Part shown: piece after piece, positions 25,335 to 32,969 of the stretch
How positions within the stretch are numbered: the first letter of the stretch is position 1
How the letters are laid out: every line of letters starts with the position of its first letter
Source of the DNA: Streptomyces sp. 150FB
GTDB lineage: Bacteria; Actinomycetota; Actinomycetes; Streptomycetales; Streptomycetaceae
Assembly (NCBI RefSeq): GCF_000818195.1
Contig: NZ_JTHL01000001.1
Span: 9,079,888-9,143,887 of the forward strand
Direction of reading: 5' to 3'
DNA: 64,000 bases
The notes under the pieces: model-generated
Told to the model about the DNA's origin: nothing
Seen by the model: the letters and a program-made list of their open reading frames with translations, nothing else
Database searches by the model: none
Program-made: the position numbers and the translations under genes

Positions 25335-25835
25335 CTAGCGGGTGTTGCCTGTACTGGCGGCCCGCCACGGATCCCGAAGGAACGACAGCACCGCGTCGTC
25401 GGCCTGGCGTGTGGCGTCGACCAGGTAGTTGTGGCCAATGAAGTAGCGCCGCGAGAGCGGGGTGGACAGCCGTGGCGGAAGCCAGTACTGGACGTAGCCG
25501 GCCCTGCCCGATCGTGGTTTCTCCGCGGTGGGAACGGCGCTGCATCCGAGGACGAGGGAGCGCAGCCGCCGGGGCGCGGTGATGGCCAGGTGCTGCGCGA
25601 CAAAGCCGCCCATGGAGACTCCGTAGATGTGGGCGGCCTCGACCTCGGCCGTGTCGAGGACGGTCAGGGCGTCCTCGGCGACGGCCGGTATCGAGGTCAC
25701 TCCGCGAGGGGAGTCGCTCCTCCCGGTGCCACGGTTGTCGAACCAGATCAGCCGGAAGTGCCGACTGAGCACCGGGATGACGGGGCACCATCCATACCCC
25801 GGATACGGTCCCGGCGGCTCGCCGAGCGGGACCAC
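25335..25835 (-). CDS. truncated alpha/beta hydrolase (possible pseudogene)
   Basis: 166 residues of an alpha/beta-hydrolase fold. FRLIWFDNRGTGRSDSP and the nucleophile elbow YGVSMGG (S74) are clear, but the N-terminal HGxG strand is abbreviated to VVPLGEPPGPYPG and the protein ends about 100 residues early, before the catalytic Asp and His. GTG 25835 lies 5 nt after the MFS stop with GAGAAGG upstream, so it would be translated with the exporter. I found no continuation in another frame downstream. It is more likely a decaying gene than an active esterase. Confidence 0.6.
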   Translation of the reverse strand: MVPLGEPPGPYPGYGWCPVIPVLSRHFRLIWFDNRGTGRSDSPRGVTSIPAVAEDALTVLDTAEVEAAHIYGVSMGGFVAQHLAITAPRRLRSLVLGCSAVPTAEKPRSGRAGYVQYWLPPRLSTPLSRRYFIGHNYLVDATRQADDAVLSFLRDPWRAASTGNTR

Positions 25836-25840
25836 GATCC

Positions 25841-27445
25841 CTAAGCCTTCTCCCGCTCCATCGGCCGAGCCGCCGGCACGGAAGTCTCCGGCGCCGCCGG
25901 GCGCGCGGAGGTGCGGCGCGGGAGGATGAATCCGACGGCCAGTGTGCCCACGGCGAGCACGATCGCCGTGAGGAGGCTGGTGTGGGCGACGGCGTCGGAG
26001 AAGGCGCCGGCTACCGCGTCCGAGAATGCCTTCGCCTGTTGCGGTCCCGCCTGCGCGCCGACCTGCCGGGCCACCGCGTAACCGGCGCCCACGGAGTCCT
26101 GGGCCGCGTCGAGTGCGGCGGCGGGGGCTCTGCCGCGTACCGCGTCGGCGAGGTTGTCGGCGTACGAGCGTGCCAGCACCGAGCCCATGACGGCGATGCC
26201 GAGCGATCCCCCGAGTTCGAGCGAGGTGTCGTTGACGGCTCCGCCCACGCCGAGTTCGGACTCCGGGAAGGCGCCCATGATGGTTTCCGTGCAGGGGCCG
26301 AGCGCGAGGCCGACCGAGAGGCCGAGGACGGCCAGCGCCGGTGCCAGTGCACCGTAACCGGAGCTGGCGTCCACCTGTGTGAGCAGGACGAGCGCCACCG
26401 TGGCGCCCGCCATGCCCGCCGTGATGGTGACCTTGATGCCCAGGCGCGGGGTCAGGAAGCCGGTCAGTGCGGAGCCGGCGAAGACGGCGACGGCCAGGGG
26501 GAGCATCCGGGTCCCGGTCTCCAGCGGGCTGTAGCCCAGCACGAACTGGAGGTGCTGGGTGAGGTAGTAGAACGACGCGAACACCGCTACGAAGAAGAGG
26601 GCGACGGCCAGATTCGTGCCCGCGAACGTACGGTCGAGGAAGCGCCGGACGTCCAGTACGGGCCGGGGGTGGCGCAGCTCCCACCACACGAAGACCGCGA
26701 GCGCCGCGGCGGCGAGGACGGCCGCGGCGACGGCCTTGGTGTCCCAGCCGAAGTGCGGCCCCTGGATCATCGCGTAGACGAGCGAGCCGATCCACAGCAC
26801 GGACAGGGTCCCGCCGGCGTAGTCGATCCGGCTGTGCACGCCCGCCCTGGACGGCGGTACGAGGGTGAAGGCGCCGATCACACCGAGGACGGCGAGCGGC
26901 ACGTTGATCAGGAACGTCGAGGACCAGCCGTGGCCCTCCAGCAGCGCCCCGGCGAGGAGCGGCCCCGCCGCGATGGCGACCCCGGCCGTGGCCGTCCACA
27001 GCAGGATCGCCTTGGCGCGTTCGGCGCGCGGGAATGTCGCAGCGAGCAGGGAGAGCGTCGCCGGCATGATCATCGCGGCGCCGACGCCCATCACGGCGCG
27101 GGAGAGGATGACGCCCGTGGAGCTGTCCACGAGCGAGCCGGAGACCGAACCGGCGCCGAAGATCACCAGTCCCAGCACAAAGGCACCGCGCCGGCTGTAC
27201 TTGTCGCCGACCGCCCCGAACAGCAGCATCAGCGCCGCGTAGGGCACGGTGTAGGCGTCTATGACCCATTGCAGATCGGCACTGGACAGGCCCAGATCCC
27301 GGGTCATGTCGGGCGCGGCGACCGTGAGCGCGGTGTTGGCCATCACGATGACCAGCAGGCTCAGGCACAGCACGAGCAGCGCCCACCACCGGCGGCCGTA
27401 AGGCCGTTCCATCTCCGCGACCGGTTGTCTCACAACGAGAGCCAC
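25841..27445 (-). CDS. MFS drug exporter (EmrB/QacA type, 14 TM)
   Basis: A 534-residue membrane protein with about 14 hydrophobic segments. Motif A-like GAVGDKYSRRGAFVLGL follows TM2, and GPLLAGALLEGHGWSSTFLINVPL is the motif C/drug-proton antiporter signature of the DHA2 family. It should export drugs or the product of the neighbouring cluster with proton antiport. The GTG at 27445 has GGAGG three bases upstream. Three 18-bp operator-like sites lie between it and the divergent TetR gene, so it is almost surely repressed by that regulator. Confidence 0.92.
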   Translation of the reverse strand: MALVVRQPVAEMERPYGRRWWALLVLCLSLLVIVMANTALTVAAPDMTRDLGLSSADLQWVIDAYTVPYAALMLLFGAVGDKYSRRGAFVLGLVIFGAGSVSGSLVDSSTGVILSRAVMGVGAAMIMPATLSLLAATFPRAERAKAILLWTATAGVAIAAGPLLAGALLEGHGWSSTFLINVPLAVLGVIGAFTLVPPSRAGVHSRIDYAGGTLSVLWIGSLVYAMIQGPHFGWDTKAVAAAVLAAAALAVFVWWELRHPRPVLDVRRFLDRTFAGTNLAVALFFVAVFASFYYLTQHLQFVLGYSPLETGTRMLPLAVAVFAGSALTGFLTPRLGIKVTITAGMAGATVALVLLTQVDASSGYGALAPALAVLGLSVGLALGPCTETIMGAFPESELGVGGAVNDTSLELGGSLGIAVMGSVLARSYADNLADAVRGRAPAAALDAAQDSVGAGYAVARQVGAQAGPQQAKAFSDAVAGAFSDAVAHTSLLTAIVLAVGTLAVGFILPRRTSARPAAPETSVPAARPMEREKA

Positions 27446-27465
27446 AGTCCTCCGCCTTCCTCGAC

Positions 27466-27528
27466 TTGCGCAGTGCTGTGCAATTGCACGGCGCTGTGCA
27501 AGTTACCTCTTTGCGCAGGCGTGTGCAA
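27466..27528. promoter_or_regulatory. three 18-bp palindromic operators (TetR sites)
   Basis: Three quasi-palindromes of the form TTGCrCrGnnnTGTGCAA lie between the MFS and TetR starts: 27466-27483 (TTGCGCAGTGCTGTGCAA), 27484-27501 (TTGCACGGCGCTGTGCAA) and 27511-27528 (TTGCGCAGGCGTGTGCAA). The first two abut; the third is offset by 9 nt and ends 9 nt before the TetR ATG. Confidence 0.85.
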
Positions 27529-27537
27529 AATGGAGCC

Positions 27538-28170
27538 ATGACCCGAGCCGATACGAACCGCCGCCACATCCTGGGGACCGCACTCGCCGAGTTGCTGCAC
27601 GAGCCCGACGCGTCGATGGACCAGATCGCGCGCGCGGCGGGCGTCGTACGGCGCACGGTCTACGGTCACTTCCCGACGCGCGACGCGCTGATCTCGACCC
27701 TCGTGGACGAGGCGGTCGACGCGGTGATCGAGGCCCACGCGCGAGGCCGGGAGGGCGCGACGGAACCGGGCAGGGCGCTGGCGGGTGCGGTCGCCGCCGT
27801 GTGGGAAACCGCTGACCGCTACCGTCTCCTGGTGGGCCTGGCCCAGCGCAGCGTCAGCATGGAAGGCATCAGGCGGCGGCTGGAGCCGGTCCGTGAGCAG
27901 TGCCTGAAGCTGATCCAATGGGGCCTGGACGAGGGTGAGTTCGCCACCCCGGTGCCGGCTGCCGCGCTGGCGTACGTACACGAGCAGCAGCTCTTCGGAA
28001 TGATGGAGGCCGTCAACGACGACGCCATCCCGGCGGCCGAGGCGGGCAGGGCGGCCGCGATGACGGCCCTGCTGTCGGTGGGCGTCACCACCGCCCGCGC
28101 CGAGGCCATCGTCAGGGAGCTGCGCCCCGTCCGACCGGCGGACCAGGGCAGGGCCGGATCTACGGCTTGA
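27538..28170 (+). CDS. TetR family transcriptional regulator
   Basis: A 210-residue repressor. The N-terminal helix-turn-helix spans ASMDQIARAAGVVRRTVYGHFPTRDALI (about residues 22-50); the rest is a variable ligand-binding all-helical domain. The ATG at 27538 is used because upstream in-frame starts lie inside the operators. It is divergent from the MFS exporter, the classic arrangement for a drug-responsive local repressor, and the third operator overlaps its own leader, implying autoregulation. The inducer is unknown; a cluster product is a reasonable guess. Confidence 0.92.
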   Translation: MTRADTNRRHILGTALAELLHEPDASMDQIARAAGVVRRTVYGHFPTRDALISTLVDEAVDAVIEAHARGREGATEPGRALAGAVAAVWETADRYRLLVGLAQRSVSMEGIRRRLEPVREQCLKLIQWGLDEGEFATPVPAAALAYVHEQQLFGMMEAVNDDAIPAAEAGRAAAMTALLSVGVTTARAEAIVRELRPVRPADQGRAGSTA

Positions 28171-28253
28171 GGCCCAGGGCCCTCACGTTTTCCGCCGCTG
28201 CTGCGTCTACCTGGTGTGAGCGATCACGCACCTGGCACTTCGGAGGCGGCACC

Positions 28254-29021
28254 ATGAGCACCACAACGAAGCGGAAAGAACGCGGCGCGACCCGAGAGGT
28301 CGCCACGGAAACGGACGCGTTCGCGCGGCGCGTCGCCGGGGCCGACTGGCACGCGGTCACCGACGAGGTCAACGACTACGGCTGCGCGCTGCTGCCCCAA
28401 CTCCTGACCCCCGCCGAATGCGCGGACATCGCCGGCCTCTACGACCGGGACGAGCTGTTCCGTTCCACGGTCGACATGGGGCGGCACCGGTTCGGCAGCG
28501 GCGAGTACCGCTACTTCGACAACCCCTTCCCCGACCCGGTACGACGCCTGCGCGAGGAGCTGTACCCGCGGCTGCTGCCCATCGCCCGCGACTGGTACGA
28601 CAAGCTCGGCCGCGAGGCGGAGTGGCCCGACTCCCTCGGCGAATGGCTGGAGATCTGCCACCGGGCCGGCCAGGAGCGGCCCACGCCGATCCTGCTGCGC
28701 TACGGAAGCGGCGACTGGAACGCCCTGCACCGGGACCTGTTCGGGGAGAAGGTCTTTCCGCTCCAGGTCGTGATCAACCTCAACTCGCCGGGCGAGGACC
28801 ACACCGGAGGGGAGTTCCTGCTCGTCGAGCAGCGCCCGCGCGCCCAGTCCCGGGGCACGGCGACCCTCGTCCCGCAGGGGCAGGGCCTGGTCTTCACCAC
28901 CCGCGACCGGCCGGTGCTCTCGCGGCGCGGCTGGTCGGCGGCCCCCGTACGGCACGGCGTCTCCGCCGTCCGCTCAGGCCAACGGCACACGCTCGGCCTG
29001 GTGTTCCACGACGCCACCTGA
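28254..29021 (+). CDS. 2-oxoglutarate/Fe(II) oxygenase (prolyl-4-hydroxylase-like)
   Basis: A 255-residue protein. HRDLFG carries the HxD pair, and the distal part has GVSAVRSGQRHTLGLVFHDA with the His and the Arg that binds 2-oxoglutarate. NLNSPGEDHTGGEFLLVEQRP is a typical double-stranded beta-helix segment of P4H-superfamily enzymes. The ATG at 28254 has GGAGG 7 nt upstream. It stands alone, 83 bp after the TetR gene, and converges with the HxlR gene (11-bp gap). The substrate is unknown; a peptide or protein side chain, or an alkylated base, are possible. Confidence 0.8.
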   Translation: MSTTTKRKERGATREVATETDAFARRVAGADWHAVTDEVNDYGCALLPQLLTPAECADIAGLYDRDELFRSTVDMGRHRFGSGEYRYFDNPFPDPVRRLREELYPRLLPIARDWYDKLGREAEWPDSLGEWLEICHRAGQERPTPILLRYGSGDWNALHRDLFGEKVFPLQVVINLNSPGEDHTGGEFLLVEQRPRAQSRGTATLVPQGQGLVFTTRDRPVLSRRGWSAAPVRHGVSAVRSGQRHTLGLVFHDAT

Positions 29022-29032
29022 CCAACGCCTTG

Positions 29033-29404
29033 CTACGCCTCGGGTTCTTCGTACGCCTCCCGGGCCATGAGCAGCGGCCCCAGATGCTCCCGGCTCCAGG
29101 CGCGCGCCGAGGCGATGAGGGGGAACAGGGAGCGGCCGAGCGTGGTCAGTTCGTACTCGACCCGGGGCGGGTTCTCGTCGTACGCGGTACGGCTCACCAG
29201 GCCGTCGCGTTCCATCGCCCGCAGGGTCTGGGTGAGCACCTTCGGTGTGATGCGCCGCAGCGGAGCGCGGAGTTCGTTGAACCTCCGGGGGCCGTCCTCC
29301 AGGCAGATCACCACCATGCCCGTCCACTTGTCGCCGATCCTGATCGGCATGGCGTTCGACGGACACATGGGGTCGAACATGTCTGGATCCAACGGCTCAG
29401 CCAT
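29033..29404 (-). CDS. HxlR family transcriptional regulator
   Basis: A 123-residue winged-helix regulator. IRIGDKWTGMVVICLEDGPRRFNELRAPLRRITPKVLTQTLRAMERDGLVSRTAYDENPPRVEYELTTLG follows the HxlR consensus through the recognition helix and wing, with C14 near the start that may sense electrophiles as in YodB-type members. It is divergent from an NAD(P)-dependent oxidoreductase and the shared promoter carries two palindromes, so it probably controls that gene in response to quinones or aldehydes (inference from family behaviour). Confidence 0.92.
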   Translation of the reverse strand: MAEPLDPDMFDPMCPSNAMPIRIGDKWTGMVVICLEDGPRRFNELRAPLRRITPKVLTQTLRAMERDGLVSRTAYDENPPRVEYELTTLGRSLFPLIASARAWSREHLGPLLMAREAYEEPEA

Positions 29405-29426
29405 GCGGGAAGGTTAGACCCCTTCC

Positions 29427-29460
29427 GGTTTCTTTGAAGTAACCAGTATCCCATGGATAC
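29427..29460. promoter_or_regulatory. two palindromes in the HxlR/oxidoreductase promoter
   Basis: GGTTTCTTTGAAGTAACC (29427-29444) is an imperfect 18-bp dyad with GGTT/AACC ends, the sort of site HxlR proteins use. Immediately beside it GTATCCcatGGATAC (29446-29460) is a second, perfect dyad with 6-bp arms. Confidence 0.65.
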
Positions 29461-29503
29461 CGTTTCTGCCGGGCGGCGAGAGTCGCTGCCGGAGGGGGAC
29501 GTC

Positions 29504-30172
29504 ATGGACGGCATCGTCATTTTCGGGGCCGGCGGCCGGGCCGGGCGGGCGGCCACCGCCGAGGCGCGGGCGCGGGGGCACCGCGTCACCGCCGTGGTCC
29601 GCGATCCGGGGAAGTACGGCGACCTGGCGGCGGACGGTGTCTCCGTCGTAGGGGGCGACGTCACGGACGCGCGGGGGATCGCGCTCGCGGCGCGGGGACA
29701 CGGCGCGGCGATCCACGCGGTGAGTCCGTTCACCGGACCGGAACAGGGATTCGCCGCTCTCGATCCCGAATTCTTCGTCAAGGCCGCCGGCGCGCTGCTG
29801 GACGGACTGGCCCGCGCGGGGGTGCCCCGGCTTGTGGTCGTCGGCCTGTTCGCGTATCTGAGGACGCCCGGCGGGGGCCTGGTGATGGACGATCCGGGCC
29901 AGTTCCCGCCCGAGATCAGGCCGTTCGCCCGTGCCCATCTCGCCGGCCTGGAGAGGCTCAGGTCGGCGGACACGGAGGTCGACTGGCTCGTGCTGACCCC
30001 GCCCGCGCTGCTGGACTCGGCGGGCCCGAGGACCGGCCGCTACCGCACCGGAGGCGAATCCGTCACCGGAGCGGGGCCGTTGGGCCTTTCCTACGCGGAT
30101 CTCGCCGTGGCGCTGATCGACGAGATCGAGAGTCCGCTGCACCACCGTGCGCAGGTCTCCGTCTTCGACTAG
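29504..30172 (+). CDS. NAD(P)-binding oxidoreductase (NmrA/SDR-like)
   Basis: A 222-residue single-domain Rossmann protein. GIVIFGAGGRAGRAATAEA gives the GxxGxxG dinucleotide motif at the start, GDVTDARG the adenine-contact strand, and LVVVGLFAYLRT the core strand. It lacks the YxxxK pair of classical SDRs, as is usual in the atypical NAD(P)H-binding group near HxlR genes. ATG 29504 has GGAGGGGGAC upstream; the ATG at 29453 sits inside an operator-like dyad and is rejected. A quinone- or aldehyde-detoxifying role is inferred from the HxlR neighbour. Confidence 0.88.
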   Translation: MDGIVIFGAGGRAGRAATAEARARGHRVTAVVRDPGKYGDLAADGVSVVGGDVTDARGIALAARGHGAAIHAVSPFTGPEQGFAALDPEFFVKAAGALLDGLARAGVPRLVVVGLFAYLRTPGGGLVMDDPGQFPPEIRPFARAHLAGLERLRSADTEVDWLVLTPPALLDSAGPRTGRYRTGGESVTGAGPLGLSYADLAVALIDEIESPLHHRAQVSVFD

Positions 30173-30340
30173 CCGGGTCTTTTCCACGAATCCGATGCGC
30201 GCACCCGTAAATGCTGTTCCCCCGGCCATTCTTGACGCCGATGGACTCCGGAACTCAGGACCGACAGGGGGTCAGAAACACAAACGGGCCTGTCAATTCG
30301 ATACGGTCGGGAGTCTGCGCACGGCCCCCGGCAAATGGGG

Positions 30341-30380
30341 CGCCGGGAGGGCGGGTAACGCATAACCGCCCTCGCCGGCG
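30341..30380 (+). terminator. hairpin terminator
   Basis: CGCCGGGAGGGCGG (30341-30354) pairs with CCGCCCTCGCCGGCG (30366-30380), about 14 bp with one bulge, around an 11-nt loop. It lies 170 bp after the oxidoreductase stop and before the muralytic-gene leader. Confidence 0.6.
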
Positions 30381-30455
30381 TCCGTACACCCCGGTGGAAC
30401 CGCGCGGCTCCGGGAGTTGAGACAGGGGAAATGACAGGTGCCCATTAGGGGTGAT

Positions 30456-30485
30456 TTGACACTGTTCTCCCTGTAACTCTCCTAT
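30456..30485 (+). promoter_or_regulatory. weak promoter candidate
   Basis: TTGACA at 30456-30461 and TCCTAT at 30480-30485 with an 18-bp spacer. If used, the leader to the LysM gene would be about 440 nt and would include the Crp-type box and the riboswitch. Confidence 0.35.
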
Positions 30486-30548
30486 GTTCCACTCGTGCAA
30501 CTTATTGATATATCTACGGCGTTGTGGGCCGGGTTCAAGGCCGCATCA

Positions 30549-30562
30549 GTGATATGTGTCAC
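30549..30562. promoter_or_regulatory. Crp-type binding site
   Basis: GTGATATGTGTCAC fits the Streptomyces Crp pattern GTG-N6-GNCAC exactly and is a near-perfect dyad. It lies about 190 bp upstream of the riboswitch. As I recall, Streptomyces rpf-type muralytic genes are known Crp targets. Confidence 0.65.
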
Positions 30563-30750
30563 GCAACCGCTGGGCGGTGGTGCCGTGAGCCCTGGCTCAG
30601 TTCCCTGGCGGAGAAAGAAAGTTGAGCGCTCCGGAGCCCGACGGCCAAGCGAATCCTCCCCCGTGGGAATCGCCATTCGGATAGCTCTGTGAATTCTGGA
30701 CTTGTTTCGTTCCGGTGTTGTCGCTTACGTTCACGTCAATCCGGGCGGAC

Positions 30751-30918
30751 CGCCTAATCCTGCCGCTGTCCGGAAACCCATCCGAACCCACTCACGTTCG
30801 GCAGGAGCGGGGGACCCAGGTAAGTCGCCGATCCGGAAACGGACCGGCTCGGGGTGAAGTCGCAGTCACCTGCGACCGGGCATCTCCAGCCCGAACCCGA
30901 CAGCTCACCTCGTAGGCG
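30751..30918 (+). ncRNA. c-di-AMP riboswitch (ydaO/yuaA type)
   Basis: The leader carries the conserved blocks of the ydaO class: CGCCTAATCCTGCCG at the 5' end, CAGGAGCGGGGGACCCAGG (around 30798-30816), CTCGGGGTGAAG (around 30850-30862), and CCGAACCCGACAGCTCACCT then CGTAGGCG at the 3' end. CGCCTA (30751-30756) pairs with TAGGCG (30913-30918) as P1. In Streptomyces this class precedes rpf and other cell-wall hydrolase genes and lowers their expression when c-di-AMP is bound. The ribosome site GGAGAGGA (30921-30928) follows directly. Confidence 0.9.
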
Positions 30919-30936
30919 ACGGAGAGGAATTTCGTC

Positions 30937-31776
30937 ATGCCCATAAAGGGTAAGCACCGTCGTTCCATGAGCAGCCGTTTCGCCCGCCGCCTTGTCGCAG
31001 CGGGCACGGGTGGCGCCGCACTCGCCATCCCGCTGGTGGCCGCTACCACCGCCGAGGCCGCGCCCTCGGCGCAGCACGCCGCCACAGAAACGGCGGTCAC
31101 CTCCGCCGCCGCCCAGAAGGACCACTCGGCGACCTACACCGTCGTCTCCGGTGACTCCCTGGCCAAGATCGCCCGCGAGCACTCGCTCGGCGGCGGCTGG
31201 AAGAAGCTCTACAAGGAGAACCGGCAGGCCGTCGGCTCCAACCCGTCCCTGATCCACCCGGGCCTCGCGCTGACGCTCGGCGGAAAGGCCGCAGCGGGTA
31301 CGGCGGACAAGTCCTCGGCCGGTCAGGCGGACCCCTCGTCCGTGACGACCAAGACCGAGAGCACCAAGAGCGCCACCACCGAGAGCGCGACGACCAAGAG
31401 CGCGCCCGCCGAGAACACGAGCGCCGACAGCGCCCCCGCCCCGCAGAGCACCTACTCCAACGACCTGGACGGCTGGATCCGGCAGTCGCTGGACGTCATG
31501 GCCAAAAACGGCATTCCCGGCACGTATGACGGCATCTACCGCAACATCATGCGTGAGTCCTCCGGCAACCCGCAGGCCATCAACGGCTGGGACTCCAACG
31601 CCGCCGCCGGAACGCCGTCCAAGGGCCTGCTCCAGGTCATCGACCCGACGTTCCAGGCCTACCACGTGCCCGGTACGTCGATGGACAGCTACGACCCGGT
31701 CGCCAACATCACCGCGGCGTGCAACTACGCCGCCGCCGTCTACGGCTCGATCGACAACGTGAACGGCCCGTACTAA
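30937..31776 (+). CDS. secreted LysM/lytic transglycosylase (Rpf-like muralytic enzyme)
   Basis: A 279-residue secreted protein. A basic N-terminus and hydrophobic core end at about residue 41 (AEA). A LysM domain follows (67-114, YTVVSGDSLAKIAREHSLGG), then a Ser/Thr/Ala/Lys low-complexity linker (about 118-170) and a C-terminal transglycosylase domain with catalytic E207 in NIMRESSGNP. It binds and cleaves peptidoglycan during growth or spore germination. ATG 30937 sits 8 nt after GGAGAGGA. It is controlled by the riboswitch and probably Crp, and ends at a strong terminator. Confidence 0.95.
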   Translation: MPIKGKHRRSMSSRFARRLVAAGTGGAALAIPLVAATTAEAAPSAQHAATETAVTSAAAQKDHSATYTVVSGDSLAKIAREHSLGGGWKKLYKENRQAVGSNPSLIHPGLALTLGGKAAAGTADKSSAGQADPSSVTTKTESTKSATTESATTKSAPAENTSADSAPAPQSTYSNDLDGWIRQSLDVMAKNGIPGTYDGIYRNIMRESSGNPQAINGWDSNAAAGTPSKGLLQVIDPTFQAYHVPGTSMDSYDPVANITAACNYAAAVYGSIDNVNGPY

Positions 31777-31797
31777 CAGAACCGGCACACCCCGCGC

Positions 31798-31841
31798 ATG
31801 GCCGACCCCGACCGGAGAACGCTCCGGCCGGGGTCAGCCAT
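31798..31841 (+). terminator. strong hairpin terminator
   Basis: GACCCCGACCGGAG (31804-31817) pairs with CTCCGGCCGGGGTC (31822-31835) around AACG. The stem extends outward to about 20 bp (31798-31841) with two mismatches. It lies about 20 nt after the transglycosylase stop. Confidence 0.85.
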
Positions 31842-31995
31842 GTTCCGCGTACGGTCGGTTCCCGCGATAACCGCCGGCGCCGATATCGGGTCGACAGCTA
31901 GGCACCTCGACGGGTGACATGTACCCCGGCGCACCCCGCGCCGTGCCATCGTCCGCCGTACCCACGGGAGCGGCGCCTGCCCCGGAAGGTGCTCA

Positions 31996-32892
31996 TTGCC
32001 CACCAGGATGCACGCCGACGAGGTGGACATCGACGGACCTCTCGTACGCCGTCTGATCGCCGCGCAGTTCCCCCACTGGGCGGACCTGCCCCTGGAACGC
32101 GTCGAATCCGCCGGGACGGACAACGCCATGTTCCGCCTCGGCGCCGAGATGGCCGTCCGCCTTCCCCGCAAGCCGGACGCCGCCGGGACGGTGGAGCTGG
32201 AACAGCGCTGGCTGCCGGTGCTCGCCCCGCACCTTCCGTACGCCGTTCCCGTCCCGCTCGGAAAGGGCGGCCCCGGCGAGGGCTACCCGTGGAGCTGGTC
32301 CCTCTACCACTGGCTCGGCGGCGAGAACCCCGTCGTCGGTCACCTCGCCGCACCCGACCTGCTCGCCGCCGACCTGGCGCGGTTCATCACGGATCTGCGC
32401 CGGGTCGCCAGCACCGGCGCGCCCGCCTCGCGCAGGGGTGTGCCGCTGGCGACCAGGGACGCCCCGACGCGCCTCGCCATCGGCGAGCTGCGCGGACTGA
32501 TCGACACCGAAGCGGTGACCGCCGCCTGGGACGCCGCCCTCCTGGTCCCCGAGCGGACCGGTCCGGCCCTCTGGTCGCACAGCGACCTGTCACCGGGCAA
32601 CCTGCTGATGACCGGCGGCCGGCTCAGCGCGGTCATCGACTTCGGATGCGCCGGCGTGGGCGACCCCACCGTCGACCTGATCGCGGCGTGGAACCTCCTG
32701 CCGGCCGGTGCGCGCGGAGTGTTCCGCGAGGCGGTGGGGGCGGACGAAGCGACCTGGGCGCGCGCCCGTGGCTGGGCGCTGTCGATCTCGCTCATCCAGC
32801 TCCCGTACTACCGCACCACCAATCCGGTGCTCGCCGCCAACTCACGCCATGTGATCCGGGAGGTTCTCGCCGACCACGCGAACGCCGCCTGA
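31996..32892 (+). CDS. aminoglycoside-phosphotransferase (APH) family kinase
   Basis: A 298-residue protein with the APH/ChoK kinase fold. ALWSHSDLSPGNLLMTGG is the catalytic Brenner motif (Asp in HSD) and AVIDFGCAGVGDPTVDL is the metal-binding DFG-like motif. The TTG at 31996 has GGAAGG 6 nt upstream and is preferred over ATG 32008, whose spacing to that site is too long. Similar Streptomyces proteins are often annotated as resistance enzymes, but most have no tested antibiotic substrate. It stands alone between a terminator and the ABC permease genes. Confidence 0.87.
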   Translation: MPTRMHADEVDIDGPLVRRLIAAQFPHWADLPLERVESAGTDNAMFRLGAEMAVRLPRKPDAAGTVELEQRWLPVLAPHLPYAVPVPLGKGGPGEGYPWSWSLYHWLGGENPVVGHLAAPDLLAADLARFITDLRRVASTGAPASRRGVPLATRDAPTRLAIGELRGLIDTEAVTAAWDAALLVPERTGPALWSHSDLSPGNLLMTGGRLSAVIDFGCAGVGDPTVDLIAAWNLLPAGARGVFREAVGADEATWARARGWALSISLIQLPYYRTTNPVLAANSRHVIREVLADHANAA

Positions 32893-32969
32893 CACCGGGC
32901 GGGCACCCGCCGTGCCCGTACGGTCCAACGTGACGCGCGGGCCACCGCCGCCCCGGCTGCAATGGACGA

